From Fusobacteriaceae bacterium (GTDB lineage Bacteria; Fusobacteriota; Fusobacteriia; Fusobacteriales; Fusobacteriaceae): DNA of 9,940 bases. Positions 1-8,241 of this stretch are shown here, piece by piece. The stretch is taken from positions 1-9,940 of the forward strand of contig JAFGUR010000013.1 of NCBI GenBank assembly GCA_016938425.1, in the 5' to 3' direction. Positions within the stretch are counted from its first letter, which is position 1, and each line of letters begins with the position of its first letter. The translations under genes were made by a program, and so were the position numbers. The notes below the pieces were generated by a model. It made no database searches, was not told the DNA's origin, and saw nothing but the letters and a program-made list of their open reading frames with translations.

Positions 1-1
1 T

Positions 2-2710
2 ACCTATGATACAAAAAATAGAATTTTAAAGGCTACTGGGGCTTATAGACTTTTGTATAGAGATTTTATAATTGATGCAAAAGAGTTAACTTATGATGAA
101 AATACAGATATTATAGTTGCAGGTGGAGGAGTAGTTGTATCGGGAGAGACGTTAACAGGAAATTTTCCAGAAGCGACACTTAATTTAAAAGAAGATAAGA
201 TATATTTTAAAGGACCAATAAATGCAACTTATAATGAGTTGAATTTTACAGGAGAACAAGGAATATATGATAATGTTAATGAAACCTTTGAAGTTTTAGG
301 AAAAGCTATTGTAACTAGAGAAACAGATATTTTAGAAGCTGAAAGAGCTTTTTATACAAGTAAAACTGGAATAGTAGAAGTTTTTGGGAAAAAACAAAAG
401 TTTATTTATACTGGAGAAGGAAGAGAATTAACAGGAAATTATGCAAAATATGATGTTAATAAAAATTTAATTGAGGTTCCAGATAAATTTGAATTTAAAT
501 ATAGTGCAAGTAGTGGAAATGGAAAAGAAGGGGCTAATGGTTCTGGAAATGCACTAATACTAGATACTACTACACAAAAGGGAACTGCTAAAAATATAAT
601 TATAAATCAAGGAAAAGATAATTTGAAAGGAAATACTGGAGAATTAGACTTGATGAATAAAATTTATAAATTAAAAGGAAAAGTTGTCGGAAATTATGGA
701 AATTATGTAATTAATACAGAAGAAGTAATTTACGATGAACAGTCTGGTTTAGTTAAGATAGAAAAGCCTTATTCAATAAATAGTAAAGATAAAAAAATAA
801 GAATCTGGGGAAATCAAGTTGATTTCGATTCAGTAAACTATGTTGTTAGCACAAAAGATGAAGTGCATTTTTTAAACGATAAACTCTCAGCAACAGGTAA
901 GGAAATGGTATACAACCTCAATAAAAAAGAGGGAGAATTTTTAAAAAGTTTTAATGGAAAAGTTTTAAAATCAGGAGTACAACTTACAAGCAATAAAGCT
1001 AAATATAAAGAAGACGAGTTTGTTGAATTGACAGGAAATATTAAAGGAATTCATCAAAATTATTCGGTGACAACTGAAAAAGCTATTTATAAAATTCCAG
1101 AAGAGAAAATTTATTTTAGCGAAGAATCTTTTATGTCAACTACTTCTAAAAAAATGGAAGGAAAGACTGCAAGTGGAGTTTATGAAGTAACTTCTGAAAA
1201 ATATACAGGACATAACTTTAATGGTTGGAGTGATAAGGCTACAGTTGTAAGTGATTATCTAAATTATGATGTAAAAAAAGAAGAGGCATATTTAAAAGAC
1301 AATATAACAGTAAAAGATAAGCAAACTGGGGCGGAAGTTAAAGGGAAAGAATTTAGATATTATTTATTAACAGATTTAGTAACATCAAAGGAACCATTGA
1401 CAATAAGAAGAGATAATATATTTTTAGAGGCTAAAAATGGAAATGCAGACTTAAAAAATAAAACAGCTCAACTTAATAAAACTACTATGACTACATCTAA
1501 TAAAGATAGAATGACAGGAGATACTTTATATGCAAACCTTTTAAAAAATGAATTTAAATTTGATGGAAATATTGAAGGGACAGTATATAGTTTAACACCA
1601 GACCAATTAAACGGTTCAGAAAAAGTAGATTATTCAAGCCCTATAAAATTTAAAGGAGATTTAGCAAAAGCATTTTTTATAGAGAATGGAGCTAATAAAT
1701 ATATTATAACTAGAAATGAAATAATCAATAGTTCAGAGTTCTATTATAAAGATATGAAACTTCAAGGAGATTATATTGAACTTGATAATAATGCACAAAA
1801 AATATTTGCTAAAGGAAGCTCAAAAATTTCTTTAGAAAGTGGTAATAAAATTGCTGCTGAATCTATAGTTATGGATATGGCAACAGAAATAGCTAATATG
1901 AAAAATAACGTTGTTATAACAAATACAAGTAACTCTGTAACTGGAATAAATACAAAGGCAGACAAAGCTGTATTTAATAATAAAGATAACAAGGTTAATT
2001 TAGAAGGAAATATAGAAAGTACAAAAGGAAAGACAAAATTGCAAGCAGATAAAGGTGTATATGATTTACTTACTAATAAATTAAATAGTCAAGGAAACAT
2101 ATATATGAGTTTGGATTTTGATACAACTCAAGATTTAAAAGAAAAACAAAAAAGAGACAAAGAACTAAATGATAAAATACTAAAAGCACAGGGAGAAGCA
2201 ACACCACCGAAAGTTGTAGATCCTTCTATTGAAAAAATTGATTTGAAAAATAATGTTAATGAAGTTGCAATTACATGGAAAAGTAGTAATGATGATTATA
2301 TAACAGAAGACGGAGTTGTAACCCATCCATTATATAATGAAGATGATGTTACAATATCTTTAACAGGAACTTTTTTAATAAATGAGATGTTTAAGGTAAA
2401 AACATATCAAGTAGTAGTTAAAAAAGATACTTTGAAAAATTATATAAAATCAAATATGAACAAAGAACTTTTATATATTAAGGACAATAGATTGTTGATA
2501 AAAGATACAAATAATGAGATAAAAGTTACTTTTAAATCTTTAGATGAAAAATTAATAGATAAATCTGGAACTTTTAAAGTCATGGACTTATCAAAATTAG
2601 ATGGAGTACAAGTTCAATTGATATATGAACTTGCAGGAGAGAAAGTACCAAAAACTTATAAAGGTAAATACATTAATGGAAGTTTAAGTTTTGTTTCACT
2701 ACCTTTTTAA
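2..2710 (+). CDS. OstA/LptA-like LPS transport protein with C-terminal Ig-like modules, 5' end outside window
   Basis: The reading frame is open to the left edge. Codons from position 2 continue without a stop into the TTG at 53, so that TTG is an internal Leu codon and the true start lies upstream. At least 902 residues are visible, against roughly 185 for E. coli LptA. Most of the protein is short beta-strand units with recurring patterns such as LTGNYAKYDVNKNLIEV and LKGKVVGNYGNYVINTEEV. This is the signature of the OstA/LptA beta-jellyroll family, which forms the periplasmic bridge for LPS. No cysteine is present in the visible part, as is common in exported proteins. A charged, helix-prone linker (DLKEKQKRDKELNDKIL) at about 2132-2182 precedes two Ig-like modules at 2267-2419 and 2522-2674. 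lptB follows after 19 bases, which supports a role in LPS transport. The family call is fairly safe. Whether it acts as LptA, LptC or a fused bridge cannot be told without the N-terminus. Confidence 0.8.
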   Translation, partial: TYDTKNRILKATGAYRLLYRDFIIDAKELTYDENTDIIVAGGGVVVSGETLTGNFPEATLNLKEDKIYFKGPINATYNELNFTGEQGIYDNVNETFEVLGKAIVTRETDILEAERAFYTSKTGIVEVFGKKQKFIYTGEGRELTGNYAKYDVNKNLIEVPDKFEFKYSASSGNGKEGANGSGNALILDTTTQKGTAKNIIINQGKDNLKGNTGELDLMNKIYKLKGKVVGNYGNYVINTEEVIYDEQSGLVKIEKPYSINSKDKKIRIWGNQVDFDSVNYVVSTKDEVHFLNDKLSATGKEMVYNLNKKEGEFLKSFNGKVLKSGVQLTSNKAKYKEDEFVELTGNIKGIHQNYSVTTEKAIYKIPEEKIYFSEESFMSTTSKKMEGKTASGVYEVTSEKYTGHNFNGWSDKATVVSDYLNYDVKKEEAYLKDNITVKDKQTGAEVKGKEFRYYLLTDLVTSKEPLTIRRDNIFLEAKNGNADLKNKTAQLNKTTMTTSNKDRMTGDTLYANLLKNEFKFDGNIEGTVYSLTPDQLNGSEKVDYSSPIKFKGDLAKAFFIENGANKYIITRNEIINSSEFYYKDMKLQGDYIELDNNAQKIFAKGSSKISLESGNKIAAESIVMDMATEIANMKNNVVITNTSNSVTGINTKADKAVFNNKDNKVNLEGNIESTKGKTKLQADKGVYDLLTNKLNSQGNIYMSLDFDTTQDLKEKQKRDKELNDKILKAQGEATPPKVVDPSIEKIDLKNNVNEVAITWKSSNDDYITEDGVVTHPLYNEDDVTISLTGTFLINEMFKVKTYQVVVKKDTLKNYIKSNMNKELLYIKDNRLLIKDTNNEIKVTFKSLDEKLIDKSGTFKVMDLSKLDGVQVQLIYELAGEKVPKTYKGKYINGSLSFVSLPF

Positions 2711-2729
2711 AGTAAACTAAGGAGAAATT

Positions 2730-3455
2730 ATGAAAAGCATATCTGCTGTGGGACTTGAAAAATTTTATGGAAAAAGAAAAGTTGTTGATGGTGTAAGTTT
2801 AGAAGTTAATAAAGGTGAAATAGTAGGACTCTTAGGACCAAATGGAGCAGGGAAAACTACAACATTTTATATGATAACTGGAATTGTTACACCAAATAAT
2901 GGAACAGTCTATTATAATGAAATGGACATTACAAAATATCAAATGTATAAAAGAGCAAGACTTGGAATAGGATATTTAGCTCAAGAACCATCAGTTTTTA
3001 GAAATCTTTCGGTAGAAGATAATATTTTGGCTGTTTTAGAGCTTAGAAAAGTATCTAAACCAGAAAGAAAAGAACAAATGGAGAAACTTTTAGAAGAATT
3101 TAAACTTACTCATGTGGCAAAATCTCTGGGGTATGCTTTGTCTGGAGGAGAAAGAAGAAGGGTTGAGATAGCAAGAACAATAGCAAATAATCCAGATTTT
3201 ATACTGTTAGATGAACCTTTTGCAGGAGTTGACCCAATTGCTGTTGAAGATATTCAAGAAATAGTAAGATACTTAAAACAAAGAGGGTTAGGAATTCTTA
3301 TTACAGACCATAGTGTTAGAGAAACTTTGAGTATAACTGATAAAGCTTATATTATGGCTCAAGGAAAAGTATTAATACATGGGACACCTCAAGAAATAGC
3401 TAAAGATGAACTAGCTAAAAAAGTTTATTTAGGTCAAAGTTTTAAATTGGACTAA
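2730..3455 (+). CDS. lptB: LPS export ABC transporter ATP-binding protein LptB
   Basis: This is the cytoplasmic ATPase that powers LPS extraction from the inner membrane with LptF/LptG. At 241 residues it matches the usual LptB length. Visible motifs are Walker A GPNGAGKTT (36-44, Lys42), the Q-loop Gln85 in GYLAQEP, the ABC signature LSGGERRR (137-144), Walker B FILLDEP (157-163, catalytic Glu162) and the H-loop His194 in ITDHSVRET. Phe90 in PSVFRNLSVEDN matches the Phe90 known in E. coli LptB to contact the membrane subunits, which separates LptB from generic branched-amino-acid ATPases. A Shine-Dalgarno TAAGGAG (2718-2724) lies five bases before the ATG. The gene sits 19 bases after the OstA/LptA-like gene, so the two are probably cotranscribed. 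LptF/LptG are not in the window. Confidence 0.96.
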   Translation: MKSISAVGLEKFYGKRKVVDGVSLEVNKGEIVGLLGPNGAGKTTTFYMITGIVTPNNGTVYYNEMDITKYQMYKRARLGIGYLAQEPSVFRNLSVEDNILAVLELRKVSKPERKEQMEKLLEEFKLTHVAKSLGYALSGGERRRVEIARTIANNPDFILLDEPFAGVDPIAVEDIQEIVRYLKQRGLGILITDHSVRETLSITDKAYIMAQGKVLIHGTPQEIAKDELAKKVYLGQSFKLD

Positions 3456-3483
3456 TGTTAAAATAAGTTTAAATATGTAAAGT

Positions 3484-3511
3484 TTGACAAAAGTACTTTA
3501 GATAATATAAA
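3484..3511 (+). promoter_or_regulatory. Sigma70-type promoter upstream of alaS
   Basis: A perfect -35 box TTGACA (3484-3489) and a -10 box TATAAA (3506-3511) are separated by 16 bases in the 88-base lptB-alaS gap. The predicted transcription start is near 3518, giving a leader of about 26 bases that contains the alaS ribosome binding site GGAGG (3528-3532). There is no room for a T-box or other long leader control. It probably drives the alaS-ruvX-secDF run. No terminator was seen between lptB and this promoter, so read-through from the LPS genes is possible. Confidence 0.65.
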
Positions 3512-3543
3512 ATAGAATAAAAATTATGGAGGTATAGAGATAA

Positions 3544-6144
3544 ATGCTTACAGGTAATCAAGTAAGGACAAAATTTATAGAGTTTTTTAAAGATAAATTG
3601 CATAAACATTATGAAAGTGCATCATTAATACCAGATGATGAAACACTTTTATTAACAGTAGCTGGGATGGTTCCATTTAAGCCATTTTTCTTAGGACAAA
3701 AAGAAGCTCCTCATAGTAGAGTAACAACGTACCAAAAATGTATAAGAACTAATGATTTAGATAATGTAGGAAGAACAGCAAGACACCATACATTTTTTGA
3801 AATGTTAGGAAACTTCTCTTTTGGAGATTATTTTAAAAAGGAGTCAATAGTATGGTCATGGGAATTTATAACAGAAGTATTGAAGTTAGATAAAAGTAAA
3901 TTATGGATAACAGTTTATAAAGATGACCAAGAATCAGCTGATATTTGGCATGAAATAGTAGGAGTACCAAGAGACAGAATAGTTTTCTTAGGAGAAGCAG
4001 ATAACTGGTGGGCAGCAGGACCAACAGGAAGTTGTGGACCATGTTCAGAAATTCATGTTGACCAAGGAGAACATTTAGGATGTGGGCCAGATTGTAAATT
4101 GGGATGTGAATGTGAGTCTGATAGATATTTGGAAATTTGGAATCTTGTATTTACTGAATGGAATAGAATGGAAGATGGAAGTTTACAACCATTACCAAAG
4201 AAAAATATAGATACTGGTGCAGGTCTTGAAAGAATAACTTCGGTTGTTCAAAATAAAAAGAATAATTTTGAAACAGATTTATTATTCCCTATTTTAGAAG
4301 AAATTGCTAAAAAATGTAATAAAAAATATGGAGAAAATGATAAAACAGATTTTTCTTTAAAAGTTATAACTGACCATGCAAGAGCAGTAACATTTCTAGT
4401 TGGAGATGGAGTATTACCTTCAAATGAAGGAAGAGGATATATTTTAAGAAGAATTCTTAGAAGAGCTATTAGACATGCAAGATTATTGGGAAATGAAGAA
4501 TTATTTTTAAATACAATAATTGATAAAGTAATAGATGTAATGAAAGTGGCTTATGAAGATTTGGAAGAGAAAAAAGAATATATTAAAAAAGTTGTTTTAA
4601 TAGAGGAAGAAAAGTTCTCTAAAACTTTAGATCAAGGAATTAAATTAGTAAATGATGAAATTTTAGGAGCTAAATCAAGAGGAGAAACAAAACTTTCTTC
4701 AGAGCTTGTGTTTAAATTACACGATACCTTTGGTTTTCCTTATGAATTAACAGAAGAAATTTGTAATGAAAATGAGATAACTGTTTCTTATGAAGAATAT
4801 AAAGCAAAAATGGAAGAACAAAAAGAAAGAGCAAGAAATTCAAGAGAAGTTATATTTGAAAAAGGTCAAGATGATTTCATAGAAACTTTTTATGACAAAT
4901 ATGGTAAAACTATTTTCTTAGGATATGAAGACAATGAAACAGAGGCTATTGCTTATTCTGTAAAAGAATTAGATGATAATAAACTTCAATTAATATTTGA
5001 CAAAACAGTGTTTTACGCTGAATCAGGAGGACAAGCTGCTGACTATGGTTTAGTTTCATCTTCAACATTTAAAGGGAAAATAGTAGATGTTCAAAAGCAA
5101 AAAGAAATTTTTATGCATATAGTAGAAGTTGTTAGTGGAGAGATTAAAAAAGGTGAAAAAGTAACATTAGAAATTGATACAAAAAGAAGAGATAGCATAA
5201 GAAGAAATCATACGGCAACTCATTTGCTACATAAGGCTTTAAGAAGTGTAGTTGGAGAACATGTTCATCAAGCAGGGTCTTTAGTTACAGATGAAAGATT
5301 AAGATTTGACTTTTCTCATTTTGAGTCTTTAACAACTGAGCAAATTATTGAAATTGAAAGATTAGTTAATGAACAAATCTTTGAAAATTTGAAAGTTCAA
5401 ATAAATCATATGGATATTGAAGAAGCAAAAACTAAAGGAGCTCAAGCTTTATTTGGTGACAAATATGGTGATATAGTAAGAGTGGTAGAAGTTGGAGATT
5501 ATTCAATGGAACTTTGTGGTGGAACTCATGTTGATAATACAGGAGAAATTGGCCTATTTAATATAGTTGCTGAGCAAGGAATCGCAGCAGGAACAAGAAG
5601 GATAGAAGCTACAACAGGGTATGGAACGTATAAAACAGTTGTTGAAATGGAAAATGAACTTGATGAAATTGCAGATGTTTTAAAAACAGATGTAAAAGGC
5701 TTAGGGAAAAAAGTTCAAAAATTATTACAAGAATTTAAAGATGTTCAAAAAGAATTAGAAAGAGCAAATAGTAAACTAGCGACATTTGAAGCAGGTTCAT
5801 TATTTGATAATGCAATAGAAATTAATGGAATTAAAGTAATTTTGAAAGCTTTTGAAAATAAAGAGGCAGATTCATTAAGAGAAATAGTAGACAAAGCAAA
5901 AGATAAATTAAAATCATGTGTTGTTGTATTGGGAACAAATAATGATAAGGCTGTTTTTGCTGTAGGAGTAACTAAAGATTTGACAGATAAAGTTAAAGCT
6001 GGAGATCTTGTAAAAGAATTAGCTAAAGTAACAGGTGGAAATGGGGGAGGTAGACCAGATTTTGCTCAAGCAGGAGGGAAAGAAGGTAGATTGGTACCAG
6101 AAGCTTTAGACTTAGCTAAGAAAATTTTAGAGGAAAAATTATAA
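3544..6144 (+). CDS. alaS: Alanyl-tRNA synthetase
   Basis: This cytoplasmic enzyme charges tRNA-Ala with alanine and clears mischarged Ser/Gly-tRNA. Its 866 residues are normal for bacterial AlaRS. The class II catalytic domain occupies roughly the first 240 residues, with the motif 2 region RTARHHTFFEMLGNFSFGDYF (78-97) and motif 3 GAGLERI (225-231). A cysteine-rich insertion in the catalytic domain has Cys164, 167, 180, 184, 188 and 190. The editing domain carries the metal-site motifs HTATH (His556, His560) and CGGTH (Cys658, His662). A coiled-coil stretch follows near 690-740 and then the C-Ala domain, with its glycine-rich GGNGGGRPDFAQAGG near the end. The ATG has GGAGG 11 bases upstream, a somewhat long spacing, and the N-terminus MLTGNQVRTKFIEFF is typical of the family. 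Its stop overlaps the ruvX start by one base. Confidence 0.98.
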   Translation: MLTGNQVRTKFIEFFKDKLHKHYESASLIPDDETLLLTVAGMVPFKPFFLGQKEAPHSRVTTYQKCIRTNDLDNVGRTARHHTFFEMLGNFSFGDYFKKESIVWSWEFITEVLKLDKSKLWITVYKDDQESADIWHEIVGVPRDRIVFLGEADNWWAAGPTGSCGPCSEIHVDQGEHLGCGPDCKLGCECESDRYLEIWNLVFTEWNRMEDGSLQPLPKKNIDTGAGLERITSVVQNKKNNFETDLLFPILEEIAKKCNKKYGENDKTDFSLKVITDHARAVTFLVGDGVLPSNEGRGYILRRILRRAIRHARLLGNEELFLNTIIDKVIDVMKVAYEDLEEKKEYIKKVVLIEEEKFSKTLDQGIKLVNDEILGAKSRGETKLSSELVFKLHDTFGFPYELTEEICNENEITVSYEEYKAKMEEQKERARNSREVIFEKGQDDFIETFYDKYGKTIFLGYEDNETEAIAYSVKELDDNKLQLIFDKTVFYAESGGQAADYGLVSSSTFKGKIVDVQKQKEIFMHIVEVVSGEIKKGEKVTLEIDTKRRDSIRRNHTATHLLHKALRSVVGEHVHQAGSLVTDERLRFDFSHFESLTTEQIIEIERLVNEQIFENLKVQINHMDIEEAKTKGAQALFGDKYGDIVRVVEVGDYSMELCGGTHVDNTGEIGLFNIVAEQGIAAGTRRIEATTGYGTYKTVVEMENELDEIADVLKTDVKGLGKKVQKLLQEFKDVQKELERANSKLATFEAGSLFDNAIEINGIKVILKAFENKEADSLREIVDKAKDKLKSCVVVLGTNNDKAVFAVGVTKDLTDKVKAGDLVKELAKVTGGNGGGRPDFAQAGGKEGRLVPEALDLAKKILEEKL

Positions 6145-6572
6145 TGAAATATTTAGCATTAGATATAGGTGACGTTAGAATAGGTGTAGCAAAATCAGAT
6201 ATCATGGGGGTTATAGCCAGCCCCCTTGAGGTTATAGATAGAAAAAAAGTAAAAGCTATCTATAGAATTAAGGATATTTGTAGAGAAGAAAATTGCTATA
6301 TGATAGTTGTAGGGATACCTAAAAGTCTAGATGGAACAGAAAAGGTTCAAGCAGAAAAGACAAGAGAATTTATGGGGAAATTAAAAGCTAAAATTCCTCA
6401 AATTACTTTTATTGAGGTAGATGAAAGATATACAACAGTTGCAGCTCATAATATGCTTACAGAAATGAGTGGGAAAAATCAAAAAGAACAAAGAAAAGTT
6501 GTTGATAAAGTTGCAGCAACTATAATATTACAAAGGTTTTTAGATATTCAATACCGTCAGGGGTTAACATGA
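6144..6572 (+). CDS. ruvX: RuvX/YqgF-family Holliday junction resolvase-like nuclease
   Basis: The protein has 142 residues and an RNase H-like fold. Family members are described as putative Holliday junction resolvases and, in E. coli, as acting in 16S rRNA 5'-end maturation. Motifs are ALDIGDVRIGVAKSD (5-19, with Asp7), VVGIPKSLDGTEK (55-67), the DERYTT motif (93-98, with Glu94) and VDKVAATIILQRFL (120-133, with Asp121). These give the three acidic active-site positions, so it should be active. The ATG overlaps the alaS stop (TAATG) and an AGAGG sits about 10 bases upstream inside alaS, which indicates translational coupling. An alaS-ruvX pairing is common in low-GC bacteria. The physiological role in this organism is inferred only from the family. 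Confidence 0.93.
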   Translation: MKYLALDIGDVRIGVAKSDIMGVIASPLEVIDRKKVKAIYRIKDICREENCYMIVVGIPKSLDGTEKVQAEKTREFMGKLKAKIPQITFIEVDERYTTVAAHNMLTEMSGKNQKEQRKVVDKVAATIILQRFLDIQYRQGLT

Positions 6573-6958
6573 TAAAGAAAAAAATTAATTATTTTTTGCT
6601 TTTGGTACTAGCATTTTTATTTCAAATATCTACTAGAGAAAATATTAATGTAGATAAGACAAAAACGACTAGTTTTTATGAAAATGAGAGTAAAGAAAGT
6701 AAAAATGAAAAAATCTTTTATAGTTTTATTTTTGAATTTCAACAAAAAACTAAGGATTTTGGATTTAAAAAAATAAATAATTTGGAAGGATATAAAGGTA
6801 TTTTTTTTGAATTACCAGAAAATACATTACCCTTATTTTTTGCATGTAAAAATTCAATAAACTTAAAAAAAATAAATAACGTTTTTTTTAAGTCATTAAA
6901 TTGTACTTTTAGAAATTTTATTGGTGAAAAAATGTATAAGAGTAGTTATCTGGTCTAA
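6569..6958 (+). CDS. Unrecognised 129-residue protein with N-terminal signal or anchor segment
   Basis: I do not recognise this family. The start ATG overlaps the ruvX stop by four bases (ATGA), with AGGGG at 6560-6563 serving as a probable ribosome binding site, so expression as part of the operon is likely. The N-terminus is MIKKK followed by a hydrophobic stretch (about 8-21), which suggests a signal peptide or membrane anchor without a lipobox. The rest is Lys/Asn/Phe-rich and contains two cysteines (Cys93, Cys112). The gene is even more AT-rich than its neighbours and contains three 8-base homopolymers (T8 at 6801-6808, A8 at 6865-6872, T8 at 6882-6889). I checked the two other frames after the last tract and both stop at once, so a simple frameshift there would not extend it. 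It may be a lineage-specific envelope protein or a decaying gene. Confidence 0.65.
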   Translation: MIKKKINYFLLLVLAFLFQISTRENINVDKTKTTSFYENESKESKNEKIFYSFIFEFQQKTKDFGFKKINNLEGYKGIFFELPENTLPLFFACKNSINLKKINNVFFKSLNCTFRNFIGEKMYKSSYLV

Positions 6959-7005
6959 AAGTTATATTTTAGAAATTAATATAAAAAAATACTGGAGGAA
7001 CTTTA

Positions 7006-8241
7006 ATGAAAAAAAGATTATTAATAGAAATATTTGTTATATTAATGGTTATTTTAGGTGCAGCTTATTATGCATTTAGACAGCCAACAAGTTTAGGATT
7101 AGACTTAAAAGGTGGAGTATATGTAGTTTTACAAGGAGTACCTGACGCAGGAAAAAGTATTAAAGCTGAAGATATGAAAAATTTGTCAGAGGTTTTAGAT
7201 AGAAGAATAAATGCTCTTGGAGTGGCAGAACCAAGAATATCAATTTCTGGAACAGATAGAATAATAGTTGAACTACCTGGTGTAAAAGACCCAGAAGAAG
7301 CTGTTAAAGTTATAGGGAAAACAGCTTTATTAGAATTTCAATTAGTAAAAGATGAAAAAACTTTAGAAAAAACAGGATTAGATGGAAGAGCATTGTTAAA
7401 AGCTGAAGTTTCAGCAGATCAATTTGGTTCTCCACAAATTGCTTTTGAACTTAATTCAGAAGGAGCAAAGAAATTTGCAGAGTTAACAAGAAATAATATA
7501 GGGAAAAAATTAGCTATAACTTTAGATGGGGAAGTTCAAACTGCTCCAACAATTAACAGTGAAATTCCAGGAGGGAAAGGTGTTATTTCTGGAAGTTATA
7601 CTCAAGATGAAGCAAAAAAATTAGTAACACTTTTAAATGCAGGTGCATTGCCAATCAAAGCAGAAATATTAGAAATAAGAGCAGTTGGAGCAACATTGGG
7701 AGCGGAGTCAGTAGCACAAAGTATGAAAGCTTCGATACTAGCCTTTGCTTTAGTAGGAATTTTCATGATAGTAATGTATAGATTACCAGGAGTTTTAGCA
7801 TCAATAGCTTTAATGATTTTTGGAACAATAGTTTTGGGAGTTTTAAATTATTTTGGTGCAGTACTAACTTTCCCAGGGATAGCAGGAATTATACTTTCAC
7901 TAGGAATGGCAGTAGATGCTAATGTTATTATATTTGAAAGAGTAAAAGAGGAATTAAGAGCAGGAAACTCTATTGCAAAAGCTATAGATTTAGGTTTTAG
8001 TAGAGCATTCTCAGCAATTTGGGATGGGAATATCACAACTTTAATTATAACAGCAGTTTTATTTCAATTTGGAACTGGAGCTATAAAGGGATTTGCCATT
8101 ACACTAGCAGTAGGGACACTTTCTTCTATGTTTACAGCAATAACAGTTACTAAATTACTTCTTAAATTTACTGCAATTAATTTAAAAGTAACTAATCTTT
8201 GGTTATATGGAGTAAAAAAAGAAGCTAAGGAGGTAAAATAA
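7006..8241 (+). CDS. secD: Protein translocase subunit SecD
   Basis: SecD is an inner membrane partner of SecYEG. With SecF it uses the proton gradient to pull exported proteins across the membrane. At 411 residues it is compact compared with 615 in E. coli, with a reduced periplasmic region. TM1 is at about 5-23, followed by the family motif LGLDLKGG (30-37). The periplasmic P1 region runs to about 225, and LPIKAEILEIRAVGATLG (215-232) leads into the remaining five membrane segments (about 243-385). TM4 carries GMAVDANVIIFERVKEELR, where Asp304 corresponds to the E. coli Asp519 implicated in proton transfer. A strong GGAGG (6994-6998) lies seven bases before the ATG. secF begins on the last base of the stop. 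No yajC is seen in the window. Confidence 0.97.
   Translation: MKKRLLIEIFVILMVILGAAYYAFRQPTSLGLDLKGGVYVVLQGVPDAGKSIKAEDMKNLSEVLDRRINALGVAEPRISISGTDRIIVELPGVKDPEEAVKVIGKTALLEFQLVKDEKTLEKTGLDGRALLKAEVSADQFGSPQIAFELNSEGAKKFAELTRNNIGKKLAITLDGEVQTAPTINSEIPGGKGVISGSYTQDEAKKLVTLLNAGALPIKAEILEIRAVGATLGAESVAQSMKASILAFALVGIFMIVMYRLPGVLASIALMIFGTIVLGVLNYFGAVLTFPGIAGIILSLGMAVDANVIIFERVKEELRAGNSIAKAIDLGFSRAFSAIWDGNITTLIITAVLFQFGTGAIKGFAITLAVGTLSSMFTAITVTKLLLKFTAINLKVTNLWLYGVKKEAKEVK

Noticed and set aside
53..55. TTG as the start codon of the OstA/LptA-like gene
   Set aside because: The frame stays open to the window edge, the upstream codons encode similar beta-repeat sequence, and no signal peptide follows the TTG.
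1771..1992. Minus-strand 73-codon frame opposite the OstA/LptA-like gene
   Set aside because: It lies wholly inside a well-supported gene on the other strand and has no independent coding evidence.
6882..6958. Frameshift explanation for the short unknown protein
   Set aside because: After the T8 tract both alternative frames meet a stop almost at once, so slippage there cannot restore a longer protein.
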